From contig NC_057866.1 of assembly GCF_019393635.1 (NCBI RefSeq), positions 11,604,223-11,668,222 on the forward strand: a stretch of 64,000 nt of DNA, given 5' to 3'. Position numbers and translations under genes: made by a program. The notes beneath the pieces were generated by a model. It searched no databases. It was not told the origin of the DNA and worked only from the letters and a program-made list of their open reading frames with translations. Below are positions 22,549-33,600 of this stretch, piece after piece (the stretch's first letter is position 1; every line of letters begins with the position of its first letter). Origin of the DNA: Dromiciops gliroides. Lineage: Eukaryota > Chordata > Mammalia > Microbiotheria > Microbiotheriidae.

Positions 22549-22632
22549 CTGGATAGCAGGGCATTTGAGGGGTGGGCTAGGGACATCTGGGGCTTTCAGC
22601 AGAGGTGCTTCATTCTTCTGTGGTGACGACAT
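22549..22632 (-). other. Possible first coding exon of an unknown minus-strand gene
   Basis: ATG at 22632-22630 followed by 28 open codons (MSSPQKNEAPLLKAPDVPSP...KCPAIQ) up to a donor-like CAG/GTGAGG at 22548-22543. Phase 0. Proline-rich; not recognised. No partner exon found downstream on this strand, so this may be chance. Confidence 0.2.
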
Positions 22633-23084
22633 GGTTCTCTGGCATCCTGGAAAGATTCTACCGACTGAGAAGCTACTTCAGGGAGGGTGGCCGGCCCCTG
22701 GCGGAGGGATTCTTCTGGGGGGAGGTCTCTTGGGAAGGTGCCACATCTGGCTTTCCAGAGGTGTCGAGTAAAGGGGATGCAGAGGGAAGGAAAACTGTGA
22801 GTAATGAGTGAACTCCTTAAGAACAGAGGGAAACAGACCTGGGGCCGACAGAGAGTTGGGGGTGGTAGGAAGTGGTAGCCAGTGGGATTCGAGGCATATC
22901 TAGAGTAAGGAAACAAAATCTCAAAGGGACAGTTTGTATGGTCAGTGAGATACTCTGAGCCTCAAAGGGACCCCTTCCCCACCTTTAGGGCTTTGTAGGG
23001 CCCCTGGATTAGAACCAGAAGGGGCTTTCACCTGGTACAAAGTAAGTGCTTGTTGACTGACTGCTGGACCTTAAAGTCCTCATC

Positions 23085-23205
23085 ATTTTACAGGAAATTG
23101 AGGCCCAGAAGCAGAAAGTACTTGGCCAAGGTCACACAGCACAGCCAGAATTCAAACCCAGGCCCTCTGACTCTAGAGCCGGTGTCCACTTGACCCCACT
23201 GTTGC
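23085..23205 (-). repeat. MIR-like relic
   Basis: Reversed core CTTGGCCAAGGTCACACAGC, then TTCAAACCCAGGCCCTCTGA. Confidence 0.7.
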
Positions 23206-23479
23206 TCCAGGCTTGACCTTTGCCATGCAAGGCTGCCAAATATGGAGGGAGCTGAGAGCCAGTAATTTCTCTTCTTCCTCTCTGGGGTATCTCTCCATGA
23301 TCTTTCACTTGACTGAAGTTGTTTTCAAAGGTTGTTTCCCAGCACCTCACGATGCTCACCTTGGATTTCAGGCCCCCACTGGCCAGTTATGGTTCTACAA
23401 ATGAATATGGCTACGAGGGAGCCAGGGGATGCCAGCAGCCCACTGGGGGCCAGGAGAAGGCTCTGCCCTTTAATCAGCA

Positions 23480-23690
23480 ATAATAACAACAATAACTAGC
23501 ATTTTTTTTTGTCCTTCCAACAATCCTGTGAGGTAGGTGCTATTATTACCCTCATTTTATAGATGAGGAAACTGAGGCAAACAGGCTTGTGACTTGCTAA
23601 GGTCACACAGCGAGTAAGTGTCTGAGGCCAGATTTGAACTCAGGTCTTCCTGACTCTATGCCCGTTGAGCCACCCAGCTGCCGCTGGAGA
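23480..23690 (-). repeat. MIR (Ther-1) relic
   Basis: Long reversed MIR: AACAATAACTAGCATTTTTT, TTATAGATGAGGAAACTGAG, AAGGTCACACAGCGAGTAAG, TGAACTCAGGTCTTCCTGAC. Confidence 0.8.
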
Positions 23691-24112
23691 GTCTGGGGCA
23701 CCCAAGGGCCTAGAGGCTGCTGCACATTTCCCTGGGGGGGCGGGGGGCTCACTTCCTCTGGGGGCCTTCCTTTGTGTCTGCCTTTCTCTAGTCAGGTGGA
23801 AAGAACTGGACCGGGGGCATATGTGTGTGGGTGTGGGTGGGGGTGCTGTCCCCTTGCCTCCCAGACCAGGGGTCAGAAACTGTGGGCATAATGGTGTCAT
23901 GGAAACCGGGTGGGGCCTTCCAGAATTATAGAATATTCAAAGCAGAGGGGATCTCAGCAGCCAGCTCCTCCAGCGGAGCCTGTGCCTGGCTCAACCTCCC
24001 TGACAAGTGGTCCAACAACCCCCCGGGCCCCCACGACTGCCCCGGCTATTGCCCCGCTTCCCAAGGCAGCCGTTGTAAGCGGGGGTGTTGCACCCTTAGG
24101 AAGTCTTCCTCC

Positions 24113-24265
24113 GGGGCAGCTAGGTGGCACACTGGATAGAGCACTGGCCCTGGATTCAGGAGGACCTGAGTTCAAATCTGGCCTCAGACACTTAACTAGC
24201 TGTGTGACTCTGGGTAAGTCACTTAACCCCAATTGCTTCACTAAAAAAAAAAAAAAAAGAAAAAG
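24113..24265 (+). mobile_element. WSINE1-like CORE-SINE
   Basis: Sense copy ending in A16 and GAAAA. Perfect target repeats AAGTCTTCCTCC at 24101-24112 and 24266-24277. Confidence 0.95.
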
Positions 24266-24464
24266 AAGTCTTCCTCCAATTAAGCTTGAATCTCTCCCTC
24301 CCCACCTGCTCCTGGCTCTGCCCCTGGGGCCAAAGGGAAGGAGGCCAATCCTCAGGCCGTGAGACCACCCTTCAGACACTGGAGACCACTTTTATGACTT
24401 TTCTTCTCCGGGCCCAGTTCCTTCAATGTTTCCTCACAGAACATGGACTCAAGGCTCTTCACCC

Positions 24465-24515
24465 TCCCCCGACCCTCCCCCGGACCCTCCCCCGGGACCC
24501 TCCTCCGGACCCTCT
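24465..24515. repeat. Short GC-rich (GACCCTCCCCC)n tandem
   Basis: Four to five units of GGACCCTCCCCC-type sequence; accounts for Arg-Thr-Leu-Pro frames. Confidence 0.85.
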
Positions 24516-25074
24516 ACCGCTTCTCAATGGTCTCTCTCAAACTGTGGTCCCTAAAGCGGAGCATGTCCTGCAGATGCTGCCTGAGCACGCAGAAGGCGTC
24601 TCACAGCCACATTCCTGGTCTGATCCCATCTTTGGCCCCCTCCCTCTTTTATACAATCGTATTTAATAACCTAAATGTATTTATAGCTTCGAACATGGAA
24701 TGGCTTTTGTCCCAGCTCTGCCTCATGGTGAGCTTTAGCCTTCCCGACACAACTTTTCAGGGGACATTTTTCCTCCCTGCCTGGTCTTGCTTCCATCTTG
24801 TCTCCATCTTGCCCACCCTCACCTCATTGGTTGGCATCTTTTCCCTCCACGATGATAGCAGTTGGCTTTGGTTGCCCCTCCCCCTGTGCCCTCCCCACCA
24901 GCGGGCTGGAATTCTGAGCCCGTTCCATGGTTGCCAGGACACAGCCCAGGCTGGTCCTGTTGGAGCTAAGAGTGGGAAGCAGGGAGGCTGCTGACCGAGC
25001 GGTGGGCGGTTGGAGTTGGGGGGAGTCTAAGGGGGTGGTAGAAAGTTCGAGGCTTCTTAGACCTAGACTTGTGG

Positions 25075-26353
25075 ATGGAAAAGGAGACAGAAGATCCAGC
25101 ACGCAAAGAGGCTGAATCGTTCCCAGGTAACAGGAACTTGTCTATGGTAAGGAAGGCCCGGGAGGGAAGGACTCACCTAGGCCTTGACTGGAGAACAGCA
25201 CTGGAAAGGAAGAGGAAAGGAAGGAGCGACAGGAGGGAAGGAGGGAATGAAGGGCATGAGGGAAGGAGGGCAATTGGGGTTTGCTGCTGCTGATTGTTAA
25301 CTATGCCATGCAGGGCAAGCCCCTCCCCCCCTCCCGTCTCTGGATGCCAGATCGGACCAAATGGGTCGGCTGCGTGAGATGATCTTGCTCTCGATCCCAG
25401 ATTCAGGAAATACAAAGGCATATGCTCATGGCCCCAGAGGGAGGAGAGGGGGTGGCTGAAGATGGGGATGAGGGAACGGGCACATGTCTTTCTTTGTCCC
25501 AGTGACGACAGGCCCAGGATCGGGTACCTGCTTCTCCTGCTTCTCTCTGACCGCGTCACATCCTGTTCTTCATTTGCATGGTCTGAACAGGAGAATGATA
25601 GTCAAGCATAGAATAATGGTGAAGACCTCAACAGACGAGGAAACTGAGGCCAGCAGGGTTAAGTGACTTGCCCAGGGTCACACAGCTAGGTGGTGTCTGA
25701 GGCTGAAATTGAACTCATGGAGAAGAGTCTTCCTGACGAGGCCCAGAGCTCTATCCAAAACAGCACCGCCCCCCCACCCCCTCCAAGCATTAGGTAAAAT
25801 GAGTCCAAGACTGTGACCCAAGGCACCTGTTGCTCTCCATCTCTATGGCTCACCATTTAACTGAAGGGGTCAAAGGATTGTCAGTTTAGAATAGACGCGA
25901 CCTCCTTCAGATTCAGCCCCTTCCCTTGACAGATAAGGAAACAGGCACATGCTTGGTTTATTTTGACTGGAATCATTTGAAATGCCCATCACTCACTGGC
26001 ATGCCCTGAGTTTCGTGGCTGTCCTATGTAGGACATCCCCCCTTTTCTGATCTGACCCACTTCCTTTGACCCCCAAAGTCCCACTTTCCACGTCCACAGA
26101 TCAACTCGACTCAGTGGCCAAGTCAGTGGCGACGCTGCTGAAGGAGGCGGAGCAGCTGCGGAATCGCTGTAAGCAGCAGAACACAGATGCCCGCGTGTTG
26201 ATGGAAGAGCTTCGCCAGGAAAACTGGGAGCTGGTGCAGCGCTACCAGCAGGCTGAGCAGGAGATGGAGGAGGTGAAGAAAGCCCTGGGGGAGCTCATGG
26301 AAACTAAGGCGGCCTTCGATGCTCGGGAGAAGCAGCTGCGGGAGGCTGCCTAA
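25075..26353 (+). CDS. Two-exon small coiled-coil protein, unidentified
   Basis: Exon 1 runs 25075-25126: ATG, 17 codons (MEKETEDPARKEAESFP) and one base, then donor GTAACA. Exon 2 runs 26100-26353, after acceptor CCACGTCCACAG, and ends in TAA. Phases match (1/1) and the join gives a 101-residue protein. Residues 18-101 read QLDSVAKSVATLLKEAEQLR, then many Glu/Gln/Lys heptads (ELRQENWELVQRYQQAEQEM), ending REKQLREAA. The whole part is predicted coiled coil with no signal peptide or membrane segment. Codon use is GC-rich and the frame clean; an ATTAAA lies 152 bp past the stop. Such proteins usually act as dimerising adaptors or scaffolds, but that is only the fold class. I know no gene of this kind between PLAAT and LGALS12 in human. 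Upstream 5' exons could exist, making this the C-terminal end of a longer protein. Confidence 0.62.
25640..25765 (-). repeat. MIR-like relic, in intron of the coiled-coil gene
   Basis: Reversed core: AAACTGAGGCCAGCAGGGTT, TTGCCCAGGGTCACACAGCT, AATTGAACTCATGG. Confidence 0.7.
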
Positions 26354-26504
26354 CGAGCCTCCGGGAGGGACCGTGGTGATGGCAGTGAGCCCGCTCTTCC
26401 AGGGGGCAGAGAGGGGCTTGTCTCTGGCCCCTGGCCCAGCTAAGCCCACCCACCCAGCCACTGGCCTTCGTTAAGGGCTGCAGAACAAACCTGCAAATAA
26501 GTCC

Positions 26505-26510
26505 ATTAAA
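26505..26510 (+). terminator. Poly(A) signal ATTAAA of the coiled-coil gene
   Basis: ATTAAA 152 bp after the stop at 26353, with AAATAAG just before it and an A-rich site at 26523-26530. Supports a true 3' end here. Confidence 0.5.
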
Positions 26511-26629
26511 CTGCATTCATTAAGAAAAAAGCCTCTATTTTGTGAGCCCAAGTCCTGAGAAACGGCCGCCCCAGCCCCATGGGGGGTGGGGGGTGGGCTG
26601 CTCAGCCCCATCAGCGGGGTGGGCTGCTC

Positions 26630-27050
26630 AGCAGTGTAGGTTTAGAGCTGGAAGGGACAATACAGGATACCTAGCCTAACCTCCTCAATTTTACAGATGA
26701 GGAAACTGAGGCTGAGAGGCTAATAAGTGTCTAAGGCAGAATTTAAACTCAGATCTTCCTGTGTTCAAGTCCAGCATTCTATACAACATGCCCTGCTCCC
26801 CAACTGCTTCCTTGTTGGAAGTGATAGAACCTCTTTTTAATGACTATCTCCAATGAAGCGACACGTATTTCATTGGTTGCACCTATAGATCTCTCACAGG
26901 ACCCCATGAGTCTAGAGCTAAAGGGGCCCCTTGGTGGCCATTGAGTCCAGTCTCATTTTACAGTTGAGGAAATGGAGGCAAACGGAGATAAAGTGGGTCC
27001 CACAGCTAGTAAGAATTGGGGGCAGGATTTGAACCTGTGTCTTCTGGATA
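26630..27050 (-). repeat. Two MIR-like relics
   Basis: First at about 26630-26790 (TTTACAGATGAGGAAACTGA, AATTTAAACTCAGATCTTCC), second at about 26900-27050 (TTTTACAGTTGAGGAAATGG, GATTTGAACCTGTGTCTTCT). Both reversed and diverged. Confidence 0.7.
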
Positions 27051-27676
27051 GACAGGAGTAGGTCCCACAGCTGGGGTGGGGGGAGATGGGGAGACTCTTG
27101 TCCAAGAAGCGGGAAACCTTCTGCAGGAGGCTTCAGTGTAGGGGAGGGAGGCCTGCAGGTTTCTGCATCCTGCCCACCCCCCCCCCAACAAAAACCAGGG
27201 AGATTGAGGGCAGAGCACCCAGAATGAGGTCAAGTCAAGAAGCTTTTACTATGCGCCAGGCACCACACTGAGGGTTGCTGGGGGATAAAGAAAAATGAGC
27301 GCAGGGTAAGATGTACCACCGACCTCTGTGAAGTCCCCCAGTCTTCTGCCCTGGTTCAGATCACATGTGGAACATTATGTTAGGCCTGGCAGGGCCTAAC
27401 CTTGCAGGGCTAACAGAGGTGACCTCCCTTCCACCTTATAAAATGCCAGCCAGTTCTCTCCACCTTCTTGACTGGTGTGCATCCCTGGGGAATTGTGGGC
27501 CAGCCCAAAGTCTCTGCCCTTAGGGAGGGTAGGCATCCCTGCACCTCTGAAGCCAGGCTGGGGAGAAAAGCCAACATGAAGTTCAGGAATCAGAGAGGAG
27601 GTAGCTGACAGAGGCCCAGGCTGCCGCTGGATGGGCCCCGGGGTGACCCAGGGCGAGGGATGCTCCCGGGTGGTCT

Positions 27677-30600
27677 CTAGCAATGGACACAGTAGAGCTC
27701 CACACTGCCGCTGATCCGAAGCACCCGGAGCCGCCCTAGGGCCCGCTGCCCCAGGCTGGCAGCCCCCACCGCATTCCCATTCAGGGCTAATTTGAGGCCA
27801 TTGTCCCAGCACAGGAGCAGGACCTAGGGAACAAAGGAGAGACTTGTGGGCGAAGCCGAGAGGTGGTGGGCGTGTGGGCCTGGCCAGCTGGGTAAGAGGA
27901 ATCCTAGGCTATGGGGCTGGAAGAGACCAAGGCAGGAAGAGGTTAAGTGAGTCACCCCACATCCTACAGCTGGCAAGTGTGAGGATTAAAATTCAAACCC
28001 AGATCTCCCGACTCTCATTCTAGTTCTCTTTTACTCGGTAATGTTTGTAACGATGATCTAGCGGCCAGGTCTTGGATCTCCCACTGTGCCGGTGTGGCTA
28101 TACCCTCCACCTGTGCCAATAGCAGCCCTCCTCTAACTTAGCTGGTTTTGAGGATTGTCATGACTGAAAAACTCCTCCTCCTGTGACATCCTTGGGGACG
28201 CACCCCTCTCCTAATGGAGCTGGGCTGGTCTTCAGGCGACAGACAAGTAGCGTGAGCCTGGACTCAGTGTTTTCAATTCATTCCATTGGCACGGCCTCAG
28301 AGAGCCCAACCTCAGCTTCCCGACACTGGGGAGCAGTAGCAGGAGGCCTCGGGATAGAAGAAGACTAGTGATTTCTTTGCGCAGGGGACTCCGAGGGAGG
28401 GAATCCTTCTCCCAAGCCAGGCCCAAACCTATTTGCAGCCACAGGGAGCTGTCCAGGGCACAGAGACATAGGTTGCCCAGGGTCACCCACAGCCATTACG
28501 CGTCAGAGTCTGTGGGACTTGGGCCCAGCTCTTCTGACTCTCTCTACTACCCAAAGCCACCTGCTGACCTTGACCGGATGGAACAGGAGGGAAAACAGAG
28601 GAGTCCTCCCTAGTTCTGTCTCATCAAAAATCGACAAGAGCTTTGGCAAGCGGCTTCCTTTCTCCATGTTCCCATCTAGAAAAGCAGGGTGTTGGAGGAG
28701 ATGCTGACGGCGCTGTCCCTCCCCCTCCCCTGAATCCAGCCGTCCTTAGAGACTAAAGTTTTGGGGGGAGTTTAGGAAAAGGGGGTGTCTTGCTGGAGTC
28801 CCAGGAGCCCCTGCCTTACCTCAAAGAAGCGCTGTGGGTGAAAGAGGAAAGGGGCTGAGATCAGCTCCTTCCGGCCCCATGGGGAGATCCAGGCCAACGT
28901 GCGATTTCTAAAGGAAACCTCGAGCTTCATGGGTCTTTGGGCTGAATCGTCCTGTAGGCTCAGTGTGAATCTGGACCACGGAAGAGGGAGGGAGTTGCAG
29001 GGAGGGAGCACGCTTAGCTGAGTGCCTGGAGTAGATTTGGGGGATCTGGTGGGCGGACTCCTGCCTATGTAAGAGCTGTGGGGAGGGCAGAAAGTCTGGT
29101 CTTATCGGAATAGTGCAAATGCTAGTGCCCACTGAGCCCAGAGGCGCCCTCCTCAAGCCATCTGAGCCGGAACCAGGCACAGAAGACATGATGTCTACAC
29201 CAGGCACCGCGAGACATATTCTTTTTTTTTTTTTTTTGTTTAATTTTAGTGAGGCAATTGGGGTTAAGTGACTTGCCCAGGGTCACACAGCTAGTAAGTG
29301 TTAAGTGTCTGAGGCCGGATTTGAACTCAATTACCCCTGACTCCAGGGCCGGTGCTTTAACCACTGCACCACCTAGCTGCCCCTGAGGCATGTTCTTTAG
29401 AGGGAGAAGAGACTCTCTCATTAAATAGAGAAAGTGACACCTAGAAAGGACGGGCCCAGGGTCACACAGGCATTAAGGGGAAGAAGTAGTGCCAAACCTG
29501 GCATTCTAGCCACACTGATTTAAGGAATAACAGCAGGCCAAAGAGGCCAAGAACTTCTGTGGCTCCCAGATACCCTCCTCCCCACACAAAGAAGGGAGGA
29601 ATTGACCTTTTGTAAGTGGGTGCACTTTAGGCACAAAAGTGAATCTTTGGAATCTGTGCTTTGGATTGCAGCCTCGGCACCGTCTGGGACATTCTTTCCT
29701 GTGCCAGCCGGGGCTAAAGGGAAATAGGGCATAGGGGAAGAAATGGAATTTGGTTTCTTAAGGCAGAGGGAGACAGTCAGAGTGCTGTGTTTGGACTCTG
29801 CAGCCTCCTCGCTGTGCAACTTTGAGCAAGTCACTTTCTTCTCTGAGCCTCAGTGTTCTCATCTGGATAGTAGCATCTACCTGACAGAGTCATTGTGAGG
29901 GTCCAATGAGACAGAGTAGGCCAAGCAGGTCATGACAGCTATAATAATAATGACCCGTGGATAATATGTGACACAATGATTCCTGTAACTATGATGTTGA
30001 TATGTTCTTTCTTCCTGTCCTGTTGGCTGCTTTCAGTACAGTAACAGAGGCCCAAACTAAATAAAGGCTCAGAGGATCATTGGTTTGACCTTGGAAGGGC
30101 CCCTCCATAGTCTGTCTGTACCCCACCTCACCCCCCAGGTGACAGCTGAATATATTGAAGCCCTTAGGAGATGATGTGACTTTCCCAAGGTCACAGGGTA
30201 GTAAGCTTTGGAGGTGGGATTTGAACCCAGGGCCTTTGACTCCAGAGACAACACGCCTTCCACTGTGCCACCATGTGGGAATGATGCATGGCAGATATTG
30301 GAGTTTGGGCTGGCCTGGTAGGGCATCATTGTGCTGGCCCTGGACCTCAGCCCCTGGTGGCCAGACTTTCTGGCTTGATTCCCCTGGCATGGCTGAGGGA
30401 GCCCAGGGTCACTCACCTCTAAGCAGAGATGATGCTTGGGAGAACCTAATAGCAATCAGCACATGTGTCTCTCCACCGAGGGCCAGGAGGTGGGGATGTT
30501 GGATAAAGGTTAAGAGTATGTGGTCTGGCAGAAAGGCAAGGGGATTGTGCAAAGCATGGTGACAACCTTCCTTTTAAAAGAGCTACAGGGGGCAGCTAGG

Positions 30601-33600
30601 TGGTGCAGTGGATAGAGCACTGGCCCTGGATTCAGGAGGACCTGAGTTCAAATCTGGCCTCGGACACTTAACACTTCCTAGCTGTGTGACCCTGGGCAAG
30701 TCACTTAACCCTCATTGCCCTGGGGAAAAAAAGAATATCATTGATTAAAAAAAAGGGGGGGGCAGCTAGGTGGCGCAGTGGATAAAGCGCAGGTCCTGCA
30801 TTCAGGAGGACCTGAGTTCAAATCTGGCCTCAGATGCTTGGCACTTACTAGCTGTGTAACCCTGGGCAAGTCACTTAACCCCCATTACTCTGCCCCCCCC
30901 CAAAAAAAAACCAAGAGCTATGGAGTGCTCTACCTTCCCAGGGCCTGGGCCCCAAGAGATGTCACTGGTCACCTGCTTTGACCCCACTGAGCCTAGAAGT
31001 ATGGGGACCCTGGCATTTATGTCCCTTGCTCTGAGAGGGGCAGTACTGGCTATGGAAGGAGTGCAGGCCTTGGGCCAGGGGACACCCCAAGTGCCTTAGA
31101 CCCATAACTAGCTGTGTGACTCTGGGCTTGTCACACCTCACTTCCTTCATCTCTAAAATGGGGATAATCCCAGCACCTGCCTCACGGGGGCGCTAAATCA
31201 CTCAGAACATTAGTCATTAGCATGGTCAAGAGTCTGAAGGGAGAAGCACTGGGGGTGGCCGGCTCTGAAGTGGGAGGTTCCCCCTGACTTCTGTTCTGTA
31301 ACTGCCCCAGGAGGAGCACTCATTCACCCTCCCCCCTGGACACTGAGCTCCGCACAGGGGACTCACTCCCTCTCTTCCCCCTTGGACCACTCACTTCCTC
31401 CATCCTGCCGGTACCTACTCCTGAGGGTTGGGACACACGAGGCCCCGCACCACGATGACCTGTCCTGGCCACAGGCCCTGGGGAAGAGGCCAAGTGCAGG
31501 GAACTGCCTGAAAGCACAAGGAAGAGTTACTGAGATCCCAGGAGGCCCTGGGTCAGAGGGTGTCCCCAGGAGAAGCTGAGCCAAGGGGAAATAGGAGACT
31601 CATACCCAAGGATGGGCCCCCCTCCCCGCTCCAAGCAAGACCACAGCTTTTTACTGAACACTCCCCACCCACAAAAGAGTATATCTGCCCCCTGGACCCA
31701 TGCCAAGGAAGGGATTTTCTAGAAAACCTCCTGGACCCTCAACCCTCCCTAGTCAGCAAACATTACCAGGTGCAAGGCACTATGCCTGATGTGGAGGCTA
31801 TGGAAACAAAAAGTAGCCCCTGCCCTCAAGGGGCTTATAGTCTCACCAGGCTTTCTGCACAGTTCTACTTGCTGGGGCCAGCTTCTTACAAAGAAAAGGG
31901 AGGAGGCTGGGCAGAAACTTAGGCATCCCCCTTAAAGCCCTAACCCATGTGCAAGTCTCTTCAGCCCTGAGCCTCCCCCGCAACTGGCTCCCCAAGATGG
32001 GAGGGAAGCCTCACTCACCAGTCTGGAGCTCTTCAGTAAAAAAGGCTGTGAAGGGAAAAGGAGCTGGGAAGAGTGCCTCCCTCATCTGCCCAGCAGCCCC
32101 CTCCCGCCCAGCAACTCCCTCCCCCAGCATCCTGATCCCCCAGCCCCTCTCCCCCAAGCCCCTCTGGGTGTCCTGACAGGGCCAGATGCTACCCCAGCCT
32201 GGCCTTATCCAGGCTCAGCAGCTCTTCTCCACTGGGTCAAGAAGGGACTTTGGTGTAGAAAAGGCAGAGTTAAAGGCCAGCCCTCGGGGAGCTGAAGCCG
32301 GCCTGACTCTGGGCCTGGGGCCTGTCCCCTTGCACCACAGCAGTAGGGGAAGTGGCAGCCCTGGACTTGTGCAAGCTGGGAATGGCCCAGGGGTGGGTGG
32401 CAGGGAGGTGGCATCAGGCCACCCTCTGCACACAGTAACCCCCCTCCGGGGTTCTGTGCCCCAACTCAGGTCCCTCCCCACCCTGGAGAGCTCGGCGTGG
32501 GTGGGAAGGCGTGGTGGGGGTGGGGTGGCAGGGGCGTAGCTAGCCTCTCAAGGCCCTGCGATGGAGGACAGCAGCTTTGGCTGCTTGTCAGGACCCTGGG
32601 ATGGAGCTGGGAGGTCCCACTTGTACTCACGTGTCCAGTTGGGTACTCTGTTCCACCCTCCACAAAGGGCTGTGCACAGAAGGACAAGACGGGTGACCGT
32701 GGCAAGCAGTGGCCAGCAAACATCCCTAACTGGCCACTTCATAGAAAGTCTCGTGGCTTTTCCCACGTGTGGGGGCTCACTCTGCCTGGGGAGGCTACTT
32801 GCTACCTGGCACAGGGCAGGGCCTGGTCTTTCTCCTTTGTGCCCACAGGGCCTGTCAGTGCCCAAGAAGCCATCTGCCCTATCTCCCCAGGGAATAGCTC
32901 CCAACCTTGCCCTCCCTCCCTGGTAAATCAGCCTGTGCCTCCAGCCTGGCCTCTGCAATTCTGCCTCTTCTCTCCCTGAATACTTCCTAGCTGGAACCAG
33001 AAAGCCCCTTCCTGCCCACCCAATGCTATAGGACAGAGTCCCGCTGCCCCAGGCCTGGGTTCCCAGAACCAATTACATTGCTGTTCAGGAATCCGATGGC
33101 TTTCACAAAGATATGGCCGTAAACGCCCAGGGTGTCCACTCTAGACAGCGGGAGCCGGTACGGATAGTGGAGGAAGTGTTGGCCATTCACGCTCACCTGT
33201 AGAGAAAGATGCCTGGTACCCCCGACACCACCGGCTCTCTCCACTCTTGCCTGCTCCCGCCCACTTCACCTTCAGGATGAGGAATGAGCTAACCAGGAAC
33301 ACCTGGTCTTCTGGGAAGGCTCTCAAGGAAAGGGCAAGAGTTGGACAGCAAAGAATTCCCCCTCCCTTAGTCTACACTGGCCTTCCCCCGCTCTTCTCAT
33401 TCTCTCACTCCTTCCCCCCTTTTCTCTAGACACCCTGGCCTCCTTTCCCTCCTCCCCTCCCCCTCTTCCCTCCTTCTCTTCCTTCTCCTTTGCTCCCTCC
33501 CCCTCTTTTCTGTCCCTCTTCTTCTCTCCCTCCTCTCTCCTCTTTTCTCCCTTCTTCTCTCCTCTTCCTTTTCTTTTTCCTTCACTCCCCCCTCTTCTGT

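Noticed and set aside
23640-24379. Overlapping frames of 86-150 codons on both strands
   Set aside because: GC-rich unique DNA plus a SINE; no splice borders or conserved motif.
32497-33072. Frames of 160 and 174 codons overlapping LGALS12
   Set aside because: Shadows in intron and exon DNA of LGALS12, whose own exons fit exactly.
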